Positions 62,701 through 64,000 of a stretch of DNA of 64,000 bases are shown here, piece after piece. The position numbers were made by a program, and so were the translations under genes. Source of the stretch: Nymphaea colorata (Eukaryota > Streptophyta > Magnoliopsida > Nymphaeales > Nymphaeaceae). The stretch is from contig NC_045142.1 of assembly GCF_008831285.2 (NCBI RefSeq), positions 5,773,501-5,837,500 on the forward strand, given 5' to 3'. Numbering within the stretch: the stretch's first letter is position 1; the number at the start of each line of letters is the position of its first letter. The notes beneath the pieces are model-generated. The model worked only from the letters and a program-made list of their open reading frames with translations. It made no database searches and was not told the DNA's origin.

Positions 62701-63960
62701 TGGCCGGAATACAATCCCAGTAACACAAGACCATATTTATCCTTCAAAAGTGCACAGAGGAATTTGGAAAAATCAAAACTTGTAACCAGTTACTCTGGAG
62801 CAAAAGAAATAAAAGGTAAAATTAATTCCAAAAATCCTTTAATTTCAATTTACAAAGAAGAAAATATACTTCTTTCTCCCAACTTGATTATCCTAATGCA
62901 GAAGGTACTTGGTCAGAGGAAATTCTAAAAAAATGATAGAACTACAAGAGGAAAGATTGGAAATTACATGCTTCAGTAGGAATTAATGAACCAAATGTGA
63001 ACTTGCTTTTCAGAGTTTCACATGAGACAACATACCACATGATAAGACAGCACATGAACAGAAATAACAACCATGGACATCTCATTTTCAAGCACTAAAT
63101 AGCCCAGAAAAAACACATTATGCATGTATGTATGTGTGTGAATTCACCTTTTGCCTGTATACAATCAGATTTTACATATGCATTCTCTCGTCACTTTTTC
63201 CTCTTGTGCTTATTTTATCTTTTCCTTTTTCTTTTGGTGTATCTATAATGCCCCTTAAAGGCCCTTTAATTCTATGCTGTGACTAGTCAATTGAAAGTTG
63301 AAACAGGTAACATCTTCCTTTGGACCTAGCGCCCCTCTTGTTTACATGCATATTTTTATGCATTTACATGATTAATATCTGTAATTTACAGCTCTCCTCT
63401 CCTGTCAGCTATCCATCATTTTTGGCAGTTGATCTCATGTAATTTTCTATTTGTGTATATGCATTTATCAGGTTCATGGGATTCCTTATCTGAATTTATA
63501 CCTTATGCGCCTATTATGGAAGCATGATATTGCACATTTTCTTCTTACAGGGGCAAGTTAAAACCCTTGCTCTGACACAACACCCTTAGCAATCTCTCGC
63601 TATGCCATATAATCGATTGAGCAAAACCCTTGTCTTGCCTTACATTTAAACAATAAATAAATTCCAAACAAGTTAAAAAATAAAGTGCATTAGTCAAATC
63701 ATGGGTCCTTAGTAACATAAAACATACCTACTATGGCAAATAAATTTGACGAAAAAACTATGAAAGGGTCATGTGTAACTCCAAAGACTGCTGGTATTGA
63801 ATCCACCTGAAAAACAACAGCACCCATTTTAACCACTCCACAAGGCTTAGGCAGAAAGCTGACATCACAGTCAATGCACGTAGATTAGACAGGAGTAACT
63901 TACTGCAAACGCAATGTCACTAAGTTCAATAACAGCAACAGTGAGAAGTAGAGGCGTTGC
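59769..63960 (-). CDS. TerC-family integral membrane protein, 3' part (5' end outside the window)
   Basis: Plant members such as Arabidopsis TERC (PDE149, At5g12130) insert proteins into the thylakoid membrane; plastid targeting here is inference because the N terminus lies beyond 64000. Five exons on the - strand: 63904-63960, 63728-63806, 61975-62033, 60037-60094 and 59769-59869. All junctions are GT-AG and in phase, and together they encode 117 residues plus TAG. The visible protein includes [19 protein letters not shown], then [52 protein letters not shown] and [13 protein letters not shown], ending KTADTKE. The acidic [15 protein letters not shown] segment is the TerC signature in a membrane helix, and three or four helices can be seen. 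The exon at 63904-63960 starts in phase 0 after GAGACAG; a TGA upstream in that frame confirms that the bases from 63961 are intron. Confidence 0.93.
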
Positions 63961-64000
63961 CTGTCTCAAAAGAAATACCAGGAAATTCTGTCAAATTTTG

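Overview
This is a nuclear window from a flowering plant. The evidence is three spliced plant genes with GT-AG introns, long AT-rich non-coding stretches, many microsatellites and dispersed non-autonomous transposons, and no bacterial-style gene packing. The order or species cannot be fixed from the sequence alone. The very GC-rich first exon of the photoreceptor gene in an AT-rich background argues against nothing in particular among angiosperms, so no lineage is claimed.

Three genes are supported. (1) A complete PHOT1-type phototropin, a blue-light receptor kinase, lies on the + strand from 20068 to 44378. I could trace 22 coding exons whose lengths sum to 3171 nt (1056 residues plus stop) with every splice phase matching. 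It carries LOV1, LOV2, J-alpha linker and an AGC-VIII kinase, all with intact key residues. (2) A two-exon BTB/POZ-domain protein lies on the + strand from 51392 to 54110 (518 residues). It resembles the Arabidopsis At5g60050/At1g63850 group. (3) The 3' part of a TerC-family membrane protein gene lies on the - strand from 59769 to 63960. It has five exons and 117 residues, and its 5' end lies beyond the right edge. The BTB and TerC genes are convergent. No functional link between the three genes is visible; they look like ordinary chromosomal neighbours.

Layout. 1-13700 is gene-free and rich in short repeats: a TIR-bounded family built of CTCGAG-rich 71-bp subunits, small hAT-type elements ending in CAGTGGCGGAGCC, a tRNA-derived SINE with a perfect 14-bp target duplication, and AT/GA microsatellites. 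13752-13933 looks like a non-coding first exon ending in a splice donor. It may be a distant 5' leader of PHOT1 or an orphan. 14100-19970 is mostly featureless. 20068-44378 is PHOT1, with introns of up to 2.8 kb that hold further MITE-like insertions. 44.4-51.3 kb is intergenic with repeats and AT microsatellites. 51.4-54.1 kb is the BTB gene. 54.1-59.7 kb is intergenic. 59.8-64 kb is TerC.

No unknown multi-gene system was found. The observations most worth a second look are the CT microsatellite fused to the exon 4 splice donor of PHOT1, the possible 6-kb leader intron, and the small transposon families with clear structural hallmarks.
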